Assembly (NCBI RefSeq): GCF_027622875.1 | Contig: NZ_JAPZVP010000008.1 | Span: 104,518 to 168,517, forward strand | DNA length: 64,000 nt | Reading direction: 5' to 3' | Source of the DNA: Glycomyces luteolus | Lineage (GTDB): Bacteria > Actinomycetota > Actinomycetes > Mycobacteriales > Micromonosporaceae | Shown: in pieces, positions 33,083-44,688 of the stretch | Numbering within the stretch: the first letter of the stretch is position 1 | Layout of the letters: each line of letters starts with the position of its first letter | Program-made: the position numbers and the translations under genes | Notes under the pieces: generated by a model | Databases searched by the model: none | What the model was told of the DNA's origin: nothing | What the model saw: the letters and a program-made list of their open reading frames with translations, nothing else

Positions 33083-33673
33083 ATGGCCATCTCCTTCAAC
33101 ACCACTGGACTCCAGCAACAGGACGCGACGACCTGGACCGACCCGCGCACCGGCGACGTCGCCAAGCTGATCGTCACGCGGGGGACCCCGTTTCCGGGTG
33201 AGTGGCTGTACGACCAGTCCGCGATGCAGCGCGGCTTCGCCGGCATGTCCGCCGAGCGCGGTTGCCTCATCGAGGTCGAACTCGTCAGCCTCGGCGGGGT
33301 CACCGCGGTGCGGCAGCTCATCAAGCTGCCGATCCCGAACGCGCCGAGCGGGCAGCTCTTCATGTCCATGTTCACGTTGGCGAAGGCGCCCCAGTACGCG
33401 CAGTTGATGTACATCGCCAAGGAAGCGGGCATGACGGGGATGCGCGAGGCCACGCTCATGGCGCAGCTCGGCTTCGACGACTGGACGATGCCGCACCCGT
33501 TCGACCCGCAGCTCCAGTCGCGCCTGCCGTTCCACCGCGGCGACGACCCGGCCTTCGACGCCCAGTTCCCCGACCACCCGCTCACGCGCACCCGCGCCTG
33601 GACCTGGAACGTGGGCCGCTACGCGGTCGTCGACCCGGGGTTCGCCGCGATCCCCGACAACTGGAACTCCTGA
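33083..33673 (+). CDS. Conserved protein of unknown function
   Basis: This 196-residue protein has no recognised domain, signal or membrane segment. It has two parts: a beta-rich first half (TGDVAKLIVTRG, CLIEVELVSLGGVTAVRQLIKLP) and a second half with PHPFDPQL, FPDHPLTRTRAW and a C-terminal RYAVVDPGF. The start is supported by a TACCGT box at 33071-33076, 6 nt before the ATG, with TTCGAA 18 nt further upstream, a leaderless promoter. It follows recQ by 77 nt. Confidence 0.7.
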   Translation: MAISFNTTGLQQQDATTWTDPRTGDVAKLIVTRGTPFPGEWLYDQSAMQRGFAGMSAERGCLIEVELVSLGGVTAVRQLIKLPIPNAPSGQLFMSMFTLAKAPQYAQLMYIAKEAGMTGMREATLMAQLGFDDWTMPHPFDPQLQSRLPFHRGDDPAFDAQFPDHPLTRTRAWTWNVGRYAVVDPGFAAIPDNWNS

Positions 33674-33731
33674 ACCCGGCGCGCGAGGCGGGCCTGGCGG
33701 CGATGGCCGCCGGGCCCGCCTCGTCCGTTCG

Positions 33732-34514
33732 CTACAGGGCGCCCAGCACGGCCGGGAGGTAGCCGCCGCTGTGCCCGGAGGCCTTGGGGTGGTAGGGGAC
33801 GTCGGTGAGGGTGAAGCCGTGCAGCCACGGCTGCTGGGAGCAGATCTCGTGGCCGGTGAACTCGTCGCGCACGTCCGCATAGGTGAACCCGTGGGCTTCG
33901 GCGGCCTCTTGGATGACCGCCGAGAGCACGTCCGCGCCGACGTTCATGCGCTGCTGCTCGGCGATGCTGATCGAGCCGAACGCGTCGCAGGTGTTCCGCG
34001 CCGCGAACAGCCGCGGGTAGCCGGTGACGACGACTTCGGCGTCAGGGGAGCGCGTCTCGATCTCGGTGTAGACCGCCTCGAGCTTCGCGGGCAGCTCCTC
34101 GGTGGCCTTGCGCTCGGCCTCCTGGATCGCCGGGGTGCAGTTCTGGAACGGGGTGATGCACGCAGTGATCGCCTCGGTCCAGCCGATGTCGTTGCCGCCG
34201 ATGCCGATCGTCACCAGGTCGGTCTCGGCGTCGAGCGCCTGGACCTGCTCGGCGAGCACGTCGTCGGTGGTGGCGCCGCCGCAGGCGACGAAGGTGAACT
34301 CGGCGCCCAGCTCCGCGGCGAGGAGGGCGGGGTGGGCTTTGAGGGAGCGCTGGCAGGCCGCGTCGGTGTAGGGTCCGGCGCCCGAGCCCGAGGAGTAGGA
34401 GTCGCCGAGGGCGACGTAGTCGATGGCGGGTGCCTGCGCTTGGGCCGCAATGGGAACGGCCAGGAGTGCGAGGGCTGCGGCGGCGACGGTGGCCGCCCGG
34501 GGAAGTCGATGCAT
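33732..34514 (-). CDS. Secreted SGNH-family esterase/lipase (copy 1)
   Basis: The 260-residue protein has a signal peptide ending AQA near residue 27 and the four SGNH blocks: GDSYSSGSG (Ser), ACGGAT (Gly), GIGGNDIGW (Asn) and YHPKASGH (catalytic Asp/His region). Cysteines are spaced as in disulfide-bonded Streptomyces lipases and carbohydrate esterases. It probably removes acyl groups from lipids or glycans outside the cell. AAGGAA precedes the ATG. A close paralogue lies directly upstream in the same orientation, separated by 186 nt. Confidence 0.92.
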   Translation of the reverse strand: MHRLPRAATVAAAALALLAVPIAAQAQAPAIDYVALGDSYSSGSGAGPYTDAACQRSLKAHPALLAAELGAEFTFVACGGATTDDVLAEQVQALDAETDLVTIGIGGNDIGWTEAITACITPFQNCTPAIQEAERKATEELPAKLEAVYTEIETRSPDAEVVVTGYPRLFAARNTCDAFGSISIAEQQRMNVGADVLSAVIQEAAEAHGFTYADVRDEFTGHEICSQQPWLHGFTLTDVPYHPKASGHSGGYLPAVLGAL

Positions 34515-34700
34515 GGGGGGAGTTCCTTTGCGAGTCGTCGTTGACCTGCCACATATTGTGAACTCGCGAGTAACTTGCGGGGAACCCCTGCACCATCACA
34601 AATCGGGAACTTTACATATCTCATTCTATTTTCGGGCGTTGCAGGCGTTGCGCCGCAGGCCGTCGGCGGGGCGGACTCGCCGCGCCGCCGGCGTACTGCG

Positions 34701-35492
34701 TCAGGCGAGCGCCCGGACCACGGCCGGGTAGTAGCCGTCGCGGTGGCCCATCGCGGTCGGGTGGTAGGACTCCGCGGTCGGGTAGGCCAGGCCGTTGAGA
34801 TAGGCGACGTCGTCGCAGATCGCGTGCCCGTCGAAGGCATCGCGCACGTCTACAAAGGTGAAACCGTGCTCCTCCGCCTTGTTCTGGAGGACCTCGGCGA
34901 GAAGATCTGCGGCCTCGTTCATGCGCACCTGCTCACCGACGTTCGGCTGCTTGAGCGCGCCGCAGGCGCTCTCGCCGTTGAACAGGCGCGGGTAGCCGAG
35001 CACGTAGACGTCGGCGTTCGGGGCGCGGTCCTCGATCGCGCCGTACGCGCCGTCGAGGAGCCCGGGCAGCTGGTTCTGCACGAGGGCTTCGGAGGCCTCA
35101 ATCTCGTCCATGCAGTTCACGAACGGCGTGATGCAGGCCCTGGCCGCCCGCGCCCATTCGATGTCGTTGCCGCCGATGGTGACCGTGACGATGTCCGTCT
35201 CGGCGTCGAGCGCGCCGAGCTGCTGCGAGAGCAGATCGGCCGCCGTCGCCCCCGAGCAGGCCTCGAAGGCGAACTCCGCGCTGAGGCCTTCGGCGAGGAG
35301 CCGCGGGTACGCCTTGTCCGAGCGGCGGCACACCTCGTCGAAGTAGTCGCCGGTGCCGGTCCCGGAGGAGTATGAATCGCCAAGGGCCACATAGCGCGTC
35401 GGGTCGAACTCGGCCTCCGCCGCCGCGGCGGGCAGGAAGGCGAACGCGGCAGTTGCGGCGAGGGCCGCGGCCGCGAGGCGGGCAGGGATCAT
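34701..35492 (-). CDS. Secreted SGNH-family esterase/lipase (copy 2)
   Basis: The 263-residue paralogue of the gene at 33732 has a signal peptide ending AEA, GDSYSSGTGTGDYF, ACSGAT, TIGGNDIEW and a SYHPTAMGH block. It shares the same Cys pattern. The ATG at 35492 follows GGAG; a much longer frame to 35735 lacks a signal peptide and is rejected. The pair probably arose by tandem duplication and has since diverged. Confidence 0.9.
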   Translation of the reverse strand: MIPARLAAAALAATAAFAFLPAAAAEAEFDPTRYVALGDSYSSGTGTGDYFDEVCRRSDKAYPRLLAEGLSAEFAFEACSGATAADLLSQQLGALDAETDIVTVTIGGNDIEWARAARACITPFVNCMDEIEASEALVQNQLPGLLDGAYGAIEDRAPNADVYVLGYPRLFNGESACGALKQPNVGEQVRMNEAADLLAEVLQNKAEEHGFTFVDVRDAFDGHAICDDVAYLNGLAYPTAESYHPTAMGHRDGYYPAVVRALA

Positions 35493-35757
35493 GCGTGCTC
35501 CGTTCCGATCAGGTACGTGGAGGAACGTTAATGCCCGAATAAGGCTGATCCTTGAGGAAACCGCTATAAATGGTGAAAACTGTCGGACACACGACGCAGG
35601 GGCCCTGCCGGTGCGGTGCGCGGCGCTGCCGCGGGTCCCGGTACGCCGAACGCACAGCGCCGCCGCGCCTGCTTCACGCGGTGCAGACGGCGCCTTTTCA
35701 GACCGTGCCTTTTCAAGACGCGGCGCCCGCGTCACGCTCCTCCCCTACGCTGGAGCC

Positions 35758-36319
35758 ATGGGTGCATCGACGTCACCGCGCCGCCAGACCATGTCCGACC
35801 AGGCCCTTATCGAAGGCACCGGCGCGGACTGGAAGACCTGGCTCGCGCTCCTCGACGAACGCGGGGCGGCGCAGCTCGACCACGCCGCGATCGCGCGGAT
35901 GCTGGTGCAGGAGTTCGAGGTCGACGGCTGGTGGGCGCAGTCCATCACTGTCGGCTACGAGCAGGAGCGGGGCATGCGCGAACCCGGGCAGCGGCCCGAC
36001 GGCACCTTCAGCGCCACCGCTTCGAAGACCGTGGCCGGCTCCATAACCGACGCGTTCGAGCAGCTCGCCGACCCCGCCGCGCAAGCCGAATGGCTCGACG
36101 GCCTCGAACTGTCCCAGCGCAGCGCCGCACCGCCGAAGTCGGTGCGGTTCGACGCCTCGGACGGCACCCGCGTCCTCGCGAACCTCACGGCCAAGGGCGA
36201 TGACAGGACCGCCGTCCAGATCGAGATCGCCAAGCTCGGCTCGGCCGAGGAGGCCGCCGCCGCGAAGGCGGCGTGGAAGGACCGCCTCGAACGCCTCGCG
36301 GAGCGCTTGGCGGGCTTAG
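35758..36319 (+). CDS. DUF4287/SRPBCC-like protein, 3' end disrupted
   Basis: The frame encodes a protein like the DUF4287 family (helical N-terminus WKTWLALLDERGAAQLDHAAIARML, VDGWWAQSITVGYEQERG, then an SRPBCC-like sheet ending KAAWKDRLERLAERLAGLA). The family normally stops right here, but no in-frame stop occurs: the frame runs through the antisense of the next gene to 37344. A TAG in the +1 frame at 36317-36319 marks the likely original end, so a one-base change or sequencing error is suspected. Function unknown. The start could also be the ATG at 35791. Confidence 0.7.
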
Positions 36320-37257
36320 CGTTTCCCCGCCGGAGCCGCGGCGTCCGTGGCCTCGACCGGCGGCTTGGGAGCCGCGCCCGCTTTCGCGCGTCCCCGCGAA
36401 CGCGAGATCCCCACACCGACCAGCGCCAGCGCTCCGCCCGCGAGGGTCAACCAGGTCGGGACCTCGTCGAGGAGCAGCCAGGACAGGCCGACCACGATCG
36501 CGGGCACCACATAGGTCGTCGCGCCGAGCTTCCCCGCGGTCGTGAAGCGGAGGGCGTAACCCCAGGTCAGGAATGCCAGCGCGGTCGGGAACAGGCCGAG
36601 GTAGAGGACGTGGAGCGTCGCGGACGCCGGAGCGGACTCCAACTGGGAGAACAGGAGCGGTGCGAACGGCAGGCAGAGCACCGCGGCGATGGCGTTGCCG
36701 AACGCGGTGAACTGGAGCGAGGTGCAGTGCTTCAGGGTCGGCTTCTGGACGACGACGCTGATGGCGTAGGTGATGGCCGAGACCAGGCAGAGCAGGACGC
36801 CGAGGACCGACGAGGCGCCGTCGCGCGACATGGAGAGGCTGACGACGGCGACGCCCGCGAAGGAGATCGTGATGCCGAGGAACAGGCGGGGAGGGAAGCC
36901 CTCCTTGAGGATCCAGCCGCCGAGGAGGGCGATGAGGATGGGTCCGATGTTGACGATGAGCGCGGCGGTGCCGGCGTCGACGAGCTGCTCGCCCCAGTTG
37001 AGGGCGACCATGTAGAGGCCGAACCAGAGGATCCCGGCGGTGAGGATGCCGGGCCAGGCGGCGCGTTTGGGCAGGCCTTCGCGGCGGATCGCCCAGACGG
37101 CGAGGAGGACGACGGCGGCGACGCCGGCCCGGCCGAGCGTCAGCGGCCCGGGGTCGACGTGGCGGCCGGCGTCGCGGATCGACACGAACGCCGAGGCCCA
37201 GCACAGGACGGTGATGCCGATGGCGATGGCGGCGCGGGGGTTGAACTTGTCGCTCAT
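36316..37257 (-). CDS. EamA-family (DMT) membrane transporter
   Basis: The 313-residue protein has ten predicted helices in two EamA repeats (SFVSI... AALIVNIGPILIALLGG and SAITYAISVVVQKPT... ATTYVVPAIVVGLSWLLLDE). These drug/metabolite transporters export or exchange amino acids and other small molecules, and the substrate is not known. The ATG at 37257 has GAGGAG upstream. Its 3' end converges with the DUF4287-like gene, and the two frames overlap if that gene is not stopped. Confidence 0.92.
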   Translation of the reverse strand: MSDKFNPRAAIAIGITVLCWASAFVSIRDAGRHVDPGPLTLGRAGVAAVVLLAVWAIRREGLPKRAAWPGILTAGILWFGLYMVALNWGEQLVDAGTAALIVNIGPILIALLGGWILKEGFPPRLFLGITISFAGVAVVSLSMSRDGASSVLGVLLCLVSAITYAISVVVQKPTLKHCTSLQFTAFGNAIAAVLCLPFAPLLFSQLESAPASATLHVLYLGLFPTALAFLTWGYALRFTTAGKLGATTYVVPAIVVGLSWLLLDEVPTWLTLAGGALALVGVGISRSRGRAKAGAAPKPPVEATDAAAPAGKR

Positions 37258-37462
37258 GGGCAGTGGCTCCTCACGATGGCGCTGGCGGAGCTCTTTGGGT
37301 GGGCGGGCGGCTCCGGCCGGGGGGCGCTGGTGGCGCCTGGGTAAACCTAGCATCGGGAGTCCGATTCGGTTATCTGTTATTTGACTGTGTTCTCAGGCGG
37401 CCGCTTCGTTCGAAAGCGCGGCTCGGCGGGAACCCGATCCGGGTGCGCGGCGTCGAAGGGAC

Positions 37463-38137
37463 ATGATGGGACACAAGACTATGCAACGGTTCATCCCCGT
37501 CGCGCTGCTGCTGATGCTGGCGGCGTGCGGGCAGGGTTCGGGCGACGGCGGCGCGCACGACGGCGGGGCGGATTCGGCCGCCGACGATACGCAGCAGTCG
37601 GGTGAGCCGACACCGTCTTCGGACGCGGTGGTCTACCAGGCGGCGCTGACGGTGCTGCAGGGCGTCGAGCGGGACGCGGCGGAGCTGTGCGGCGCGGTGG
37701 CGGAGTCGTATCCGCCGCAGTGCGGGGGCCTGCCGGTCTCGGGCTGGGACTGGGACGCGGTCGCGCACGAGGAGGCCGAGGGGGTCCGGTGGGGCTCTTA
37801 CGTGGTGACCGGGACGTTCGACGGGAAGTCGTTCGTGCTCACGGAGGACCCGGTGCCGACGGAGGAGATCGATATGGCGGACTACCCCGCGCTCCAGTAC
37901 GAGGAGCCGGAGATCGGCGACCCGGCCGAGGATCTGAGTGCTGAAGAGCTGCAGGCGATCGCGGACGAGATCACGGCGGAGTTCCCGCGGTACGTCAACG
38001 GCGGCTGGGCCGACGACCAGAACGGGGTCGCGGTGATCGACACATTCCTGGTGACCCCGGAGCTGGAGGCGTTCGCGGCGGAGCACTATCCGGAGGACAC
38101 GGTGGTGTTCGCGTCCATGCTGAAGCCCGTTGAATAG
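37463..38137 (+). CDS. Hypothetical lipoprotein
   Basis: The 224-residue protein has a lipoprotein signal (FIPVALLLMLAAC, lipidated Cys near 22) followed by a Gly/Ser/Asp-rich linker and an acidic domain. It has two Cys in ELCGAVAESYPPQCGG and the region VRWGSYVVTGTFDGKSFVLTEDP. No family is recognised. ATG at 37463 follows AAGGGA. ATG at 37481 immediately before the signal is possible too. Confidence 0.75.
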   Translation: MMGHKTMQRFIPVALLLMLAACGQGSGDGGAHDGGADSAADDTQQSGEPTPSSDAVVYQAALTVLQGVERDAAELCGAVAESYPPQCGGLPVSGWDWDAVAHEEAEGVRWGSYVVTGTFDGKSFVLTEDPVPTEEIDMADYPALQYEEPEIGDPAEDLSAEELQAIADEITAEFPRYVNGGWADDQNGVAVIDTFLVTPELEAFAAEHYPEDTVVFASMLKPVE

Positions 38138-38201
38138 GGTGATATCGCGCGTTATGGCGATAGATACCCCCTAAGGGGCCCGGTCTCGGCGACGCTTGCG
38201 A

Positions 38202-38246
38202 GCCTTAGGTTTGCGGGACACAAATATGCCCGGGGGTCCGACATCG
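38202..38246 (+). other. Unassigned intergenic element, copy B
   Basis: This 45-nt sequence from GCCTTAGG to TCCGACATCG aligns end to end with 30116-30162. It lies about 35 nt before the lacZ promoter. A second palindromic CCCCCTAAGGGG is nearby (38167-38178). Confidence 0.4.
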
Positions 38247-38281
38247 TTCACCACTCTTGAAACATGAACGTCTCCCGGGTA

Positions 38282-38326
38282 TTGACTCCTCAATCGCCAC
38301 CCTTAAGATAGAAACCGGTATCTATC
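38282..38326 (+). promoter_or_regulatory. lacZ promoter and LacI-type operator
   Basis: TTGACT (38282-38287) and TAAGAT (38304-38309), 16 nt apart, form the promoter. The near-perfect 20-bp palindrome GATAGAAACCGGTATCTATC (38307-38326) overlaps the -10 and start site and fits the GAAACCGGTTTC type of LacI-family operator. The repressor is likely the LacI protein encoded downstream at 41535. Confidence 0.75.
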
Positions 38327-38437
38327 CGGTCGGCCTGCCCTTTGAGACGGCGGGACCGGGCGCGGTAGACGCATCCGCCGCATGGCGGAGAATGAGCGGG
38401 CCCGCATCGCCGAACCGAGACGAGGCGGCCGCGCTGA

Positions 38438-41437
<3,000 letters not shown>

Positions 41438-41534
41438 GACCAATGCGACGGGTTCGCGCACAATGGAATCTGCGAGCGTGCACGACCCGGGTGCGGACCC
41501 GTCGCATCCCCGAGACCGGTGAGAGAAGGCCCCA

Positions 41535-42599
41535 GTGACCAAGAAGTCGAATACCGAGACGGGCAAGCGCCCCACGATCAGGGACGTGGCCGCCCGGGCC
41601 GGCGTATCGGTGCCGACGGTCTCGCGGGTCCTCGCCGGCAACTACCCGGTGGCGCCCGCGACCCGCGCGAAGGTGCTGCGCGCCATGCGCGAACTCGACT
41701 ACGTGGTCAACGCCCACGCCCGCGCGCTCGCCGGGGCGACCACGAAGACCGTGGCGTTCGTGGTCGACGACGTGACCGGGCCGTTCTACGCGTACATCGC
41801 GCGCGGGGTCGAGCAGCAGGCCGCCTCAGAGGGGCGGCTGTGCCTGCTGTGCACCACGCACGGCGACCCGGAGCGGGAGCTGGCGGTCGTGGAGCTCATG
41901 CGCGAGCAGCACGCTGAGGCCGTGATCGTCGTCGGCGGGGCCTGGGACGACGAGAAGTACAACGAGCGGATGCGCTACTTCGCGTCGGCGCTGGACCGCT
42001 CGGGGTCGCGGCTGGTGCTGTGCGGGCGGCCCTCGCTGGGCGAGGACGTGCCCGCGACGGTGGTGCACTACGACAACGAGGGCGGCGCGTACGCCATGAC
42101 CTCGCACCTGCTCTCGGCCGGGCACCGGGTCATCGCCTACCTGGGCACGGGCATCGGGCATTCCACAACCGACGAACGGGTGCGGGGTTTCAGGCGCGCG
42201 CACGCCGACTACGGCATCGAAGTCGACGAGTCCCTGCTGATCCCCGGCGAATTCTCCAAGCAGAGCGGTTTCGAGAGGACCCGGGAGCTCGTGTCGAAGC
42301 GCGACGACGTGACGGCGGTCTTCGGCGCCACCGACATGGTCGCGGCGGGCGTGCTCAAGGCCCTGCGCGAGGCCGGGATCGACGTCCCCAAGGACATGTC
42401 GGTGGTCGGCTTCGACGACATCCCGCTGGCCTCGGACCTCACCCCGGCACTCACCACCGTGCATGTGCCGCATGAGGAACTGGGCCGCGAGGCGGTGCGG
42501 CTGGGACTGCGCCGCGAGGCGTCGGCCCCCGACCAGGTCGTCCTCGGCACCCACATCGTGGTGCGCGAGTCGGTGGCCCCGCCGCCCCGCCGCGGATAG
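41535..42599 (+). CDS. LacI-family repressor of the lacZ/GH43 genes
   Basis: The 354-residue regulator has a LacI DNA-binding domain (PTIRDVAARAGVSVPTVSRVLAG) and a ligand domain ending in the usual VVGFDDIPLA and TTVHVPHEELG blocks. GTG start at 41535 follows AAGG. It lies just after lacZ in the same direction. Candidate operators with an ACCGGT core are seen upstream of lacZ and of the GH43 gene at 42996, so it probably controls both. Strong terminator at its end. Confidence 0.92.
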   Translation: MTKKSNTETGKRPTIRDVAARAGVSVPTVSRVLAGNYPVAPATRAKVLRAMRELDYVVNAHARALAGATTKTVAFVVDDVTGPFYAYIARGVEQQAASEGRLCLLCTTHGDPERELAVVELMREQHAEAVIVVGGAWDDEKYNERMRYFASALDRSGSRLVLCGRPSLGEDVPATVVHYDNEGGAYAMTSHLLSAGHRVIAYLGTGIGHSTTDERVRGFRRAHADYGIEVDESLLIPGEFSKQSGFERTRELVSKRDDVTAVFGATDMVAAGVLKALREAGIDVPKDMSVVGFDDIPLASDLTPALTTVHVPHEELGREAVRLGLRREASAPDQVVLGTHIVVRESVAPPPRRG

Positions 42600-42609
42600 C
42601 GAAGACGTT

Positions 42610-42644
42610 TCGGGGCCGGGCCGCTGCGAGCGGCCCGGCCCCGA
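42610..42644. terminator. Terminator between lacI-type gene and csbD-like gene
   Basis: A perfect 16-bp stem (42610-42625 with 42629-42644) closes a GCG loop. It sits between two convergent genes and can stop both. Confidence 0.85.
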
Positions 42645-42671
42645 TGCTGCGCGGTGGCGAGTGGGTCCCGG

Positions 42672-42899
42672 CTAGCGCCGGTCCTCGTCCTCGTCGCCGG
42701 TAAGGCGTTCCCTGGCTTCGTGGAGCTTCTCATCGCCCTTCTCTTTCAGGTCGTGCCACTCCTCCTTCGCCTTGCCCTTCAGCTCCTGCGCGCGCCCCTC
42801 GTTCGCGAGGCGCTCGTTGTCGGTCGCATCGCCGATCTTCTCCTTGGCGCGGCCGATGAGCTGTTCGGTCTTGTCCTTGGCCTTGTCGGTTCCACCCAT
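42672..42899 (-). CDS. CsbD-family stress-response protein
   Basis: The 75-residue, highly charged protein MGGTDKAKDKTEQLIGRAKE... has the CsbD repeat GKAKEKIGDATDN-like and a Lys/Glu-rich helix. In Bacillus CsbD is under the general stress factor SigB. The exact action is unknown. ATG at 42899 is preceded by AAGGGA; the longer frame to 42932 has no ribosome site. Confidence 0.88.
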   Translation of the reverse strand: MGGTDKAKDKTEQLIGRAKEKIGDATDNERLANEGRAQELKGKAKEEWHDLKEKGDEKLHEARERLTGDEDEDRR

Positions 42900-42995
42900 G
42901 GCTTGCCGTCCCTTCTCGAACGGTGAATGCACGAAGGGTGTACCCGCTCAGCCTCCGGGCACACTTCGGCAGGTCAGGGCCGCTTCGGTGGGAAT

Positions 42996-44606
42996 CTAGG
43001 AGGCAGGGCTGTAGGAGGCGTAGTCGAAATCGGCGAAACCGCCCTCTGCCGCGAAGTCCTGGACCCAGAGGCCGACGAACGCTCCGGTGAAGCCGAAGGC
43101 GTGGAGCAGACCGGGTTCGACCCAGGTGGCGTGCTCGTCGGAGAGAATGGTCGCGTCGCGTTCCTCGTGCAGTTCCGTCCAGGTTCCGGGCTCTCCGGAG
43201 GCGTGGTCGCAGTAGGCGAATCGCAGGACCGGACCGTCGAAGACGACGCGCAGGTCGAGCGTCGGGCCGACCTCGGCCACGGTGGCGAACGTGCGGCGGC
43301 CGCGGTCGGCGCTCACGAGGCTGAGCGTGCGCCGCCCCTGTTCGAGGCCTACTTGCAGGTAGTGCCAGTTGTAGGTGTTGTAGTAGGCGGTTATCCCGGC
43401 CGTCTGGTCGGCGGTCCGCGGGTCGAATGCGAGTCCCGCCTCGAAGACGCCGCGCTTGGCGGTGACGCGCTGCGCGACGAGGCTGGGGGTGCGCTTCCCG
43501 TACGGCGACTGGCCCCCGGTGACGCGCAGATGCGAGGGACGCGCGGTGAGGCTGAGCCAGGCCGGGTCGGCGTGGCGGCGGAGGGTGTTCCAGCGCGGGT
43601 CGAGGCGCGGGCCGTCGAAGTCGTCGCGGGCCGGCGCGTCCGGCCAGGGATGCGGCGCCACGTCCGGGGCGGGGACTTCCAACGCCGGTGCGGCGCCGTC
43701 GATCCGGGGCCAGCCGTCGGCCCAGGAGACGGCGGCGATGGCGGTCTCGCGGCCGAGGACGCAGCGGCCGGTGGCGTCGCGCTCGCGGGCGCTCTGGGGG
43801 AGGCCGTCCTCGACCTCGGTGTAGGGCCGCGAGGTCAGGTATGTCATGTACCACTCCCCTGCCGGGGTCGTGGTGAAGCAGCCGTGACCGGCCTTCTGCA
43901 GCGGCAGGTCGAGCTTGTCGCGGGTGGTGAGCAGCGGGCCGTTCGGATCGAGTTCGTAGGGACCCAGGAGGTTCCGGGAGCGGGCGACGATCGCGCCGTG
44001 GTTGAAGCCGGTCCCGCCCTCGGCGCAGAGCAGGTAGTACCAGCCGTCGGCCTGGTACAGGTGCGGGCCCTCGGTGTTGCCCGCCGGGCTCGTTTCGAGG
44101 AGCAGCGTCGGCTCGCCCATGGCCTTGCCGTCTTCGAGCCGCTGGATCTCGACGCCCTTGAAGCCCGTGATCATGTTGAGGAGCCACGTGGAGCCGTCGT
44201 CCTCATGGAAGAGCGCGGCGTCGAAGCCTCGTCCGGGCAGGCGGATCGGGTCGGTCCATGGTCCGTCGATCGACTCGGCGGTGGTCAGGTAGTTGGCGCA
44301 GTCCTTGTAGCCGTAGGCGTAGTTGTCGAGGACCGAGAAGACCAGGTGGAAGCGGCCGTTCGCGTACGTGAGGTCGGGCGCCCAGACCCCGCCCGAATCG
44401 GGGACGCCGGTGAGGTCGAGCAGCCGCGGCGAGTCGGCGACCCCGCCGAGCGGCCGCCAGTGCCGCAAGTCCCTCGAATGGTGCAGGCGGATGCCGGGGC
44501 ACCATTCGAAGGTCGAGGTCGCCAGGTAGTAGTCCTCCCCGACGCGGACGATCGAAGGATCGGGGTGGAAGCCCGGCAGGACGGGATTGCGGATCACGTC
44601 GTTCAC
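42996..44606 (-). CDS. GH43 beta-xylosidase/alpha-L-arabinofuranosidase
   Basis: The 536-residue cytosolic enzyme begins VNDVIRNPVLPGFHPDPSIVR and has the GH43 propeller with catalytic Asp in HPDPS, Asp in VWAPDLTY and Glu in NTEGPHLY. A C-terminal concanavalin-like beta-sandwich (about 330-536) is typical of subfamily 11 xylosidases. It releases xylose or arabinose from short oligosaccharides. The GTG at 44606 is inferred from the family's N-terminus, with only a weak ribosome site. LacI-type motifs lie upstream at 44619-44652. Confidence 0.9.
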   Translation of the reverse strand: MNDVIRNPVLPGFHPDPSIVRVGEDYYLATSTFEWCPGIRLHHSRDLRHWRPLGGVADSPRLLDLTGVPDSGGVWAPDLTYANGRFHLVFSVLDNYAYGYKDCANYLTTAESIDGPWTDPIRLPGRGFDAALFHEDDGSTWLLNMITGFKGVEIQRLEDGKAMGEPTLLLETSPAGNTEGPHLYQADGWYYLLCAEGGTGFNHGAIVARSRNLLGPYELDPNGPLLTTRDKLDLPLQKAGHGCFTTTPAGEWYMTYLTSRPYTEVEDGLPQSARERDATGRCVLGRETAIAAVSWADGWPRIDGAAPALEVPAPDVAPHPWPDAPARDDFDGPRLDPRWNTLRRHADPAWLSLTARPSHLRVTGGQSPYGKRTPSLVAQRVTAKRGVFEAGLAFDPRTADQTAGITAYYNTYNWHYLQVGLEQGRRTLSLVSADRGRRTFATVAEVGPTLDLRVVFDGPVLRFAYCDHASGEPGTWTELHEERDATILSDEHATWVEPGLLHAFGFTGAFVGLWVQDFAAEGGFADFDYASYSPAS

Positions 44607-44618
44607 GGAACTCGATTC

Positions 44619-44652
44619 AACCGGTTCGCAGCCGAGTTTGCAAGCGCTATCC
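44619..44652 (-). promoter_or_regulatory. Candidate LacI operators upstream of the GH43 gene
   Basis: AACCGGTT (44619-44626) shares its ACCGGT centre with the lacZ operator. TGCAAGCGCTATCC (44639-44652) matches the TG-N2-AGCGCT-N2-C form of LacI-family sites. Both lie within 50 nt before the GTG at 44606. Confidence 0.5.
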
Positions 44653-44688
44653 CATGGAATCGTCGGTCCCTCGGGGCAGAATCTTCTG

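Noticed and set aside
36320-37344. C-terminal tail of the DUF4287-like frame as a real domain
   Set aside because: Composition is a charged antisense shadow of EamA; only the part before 36316 resembles a protein family.
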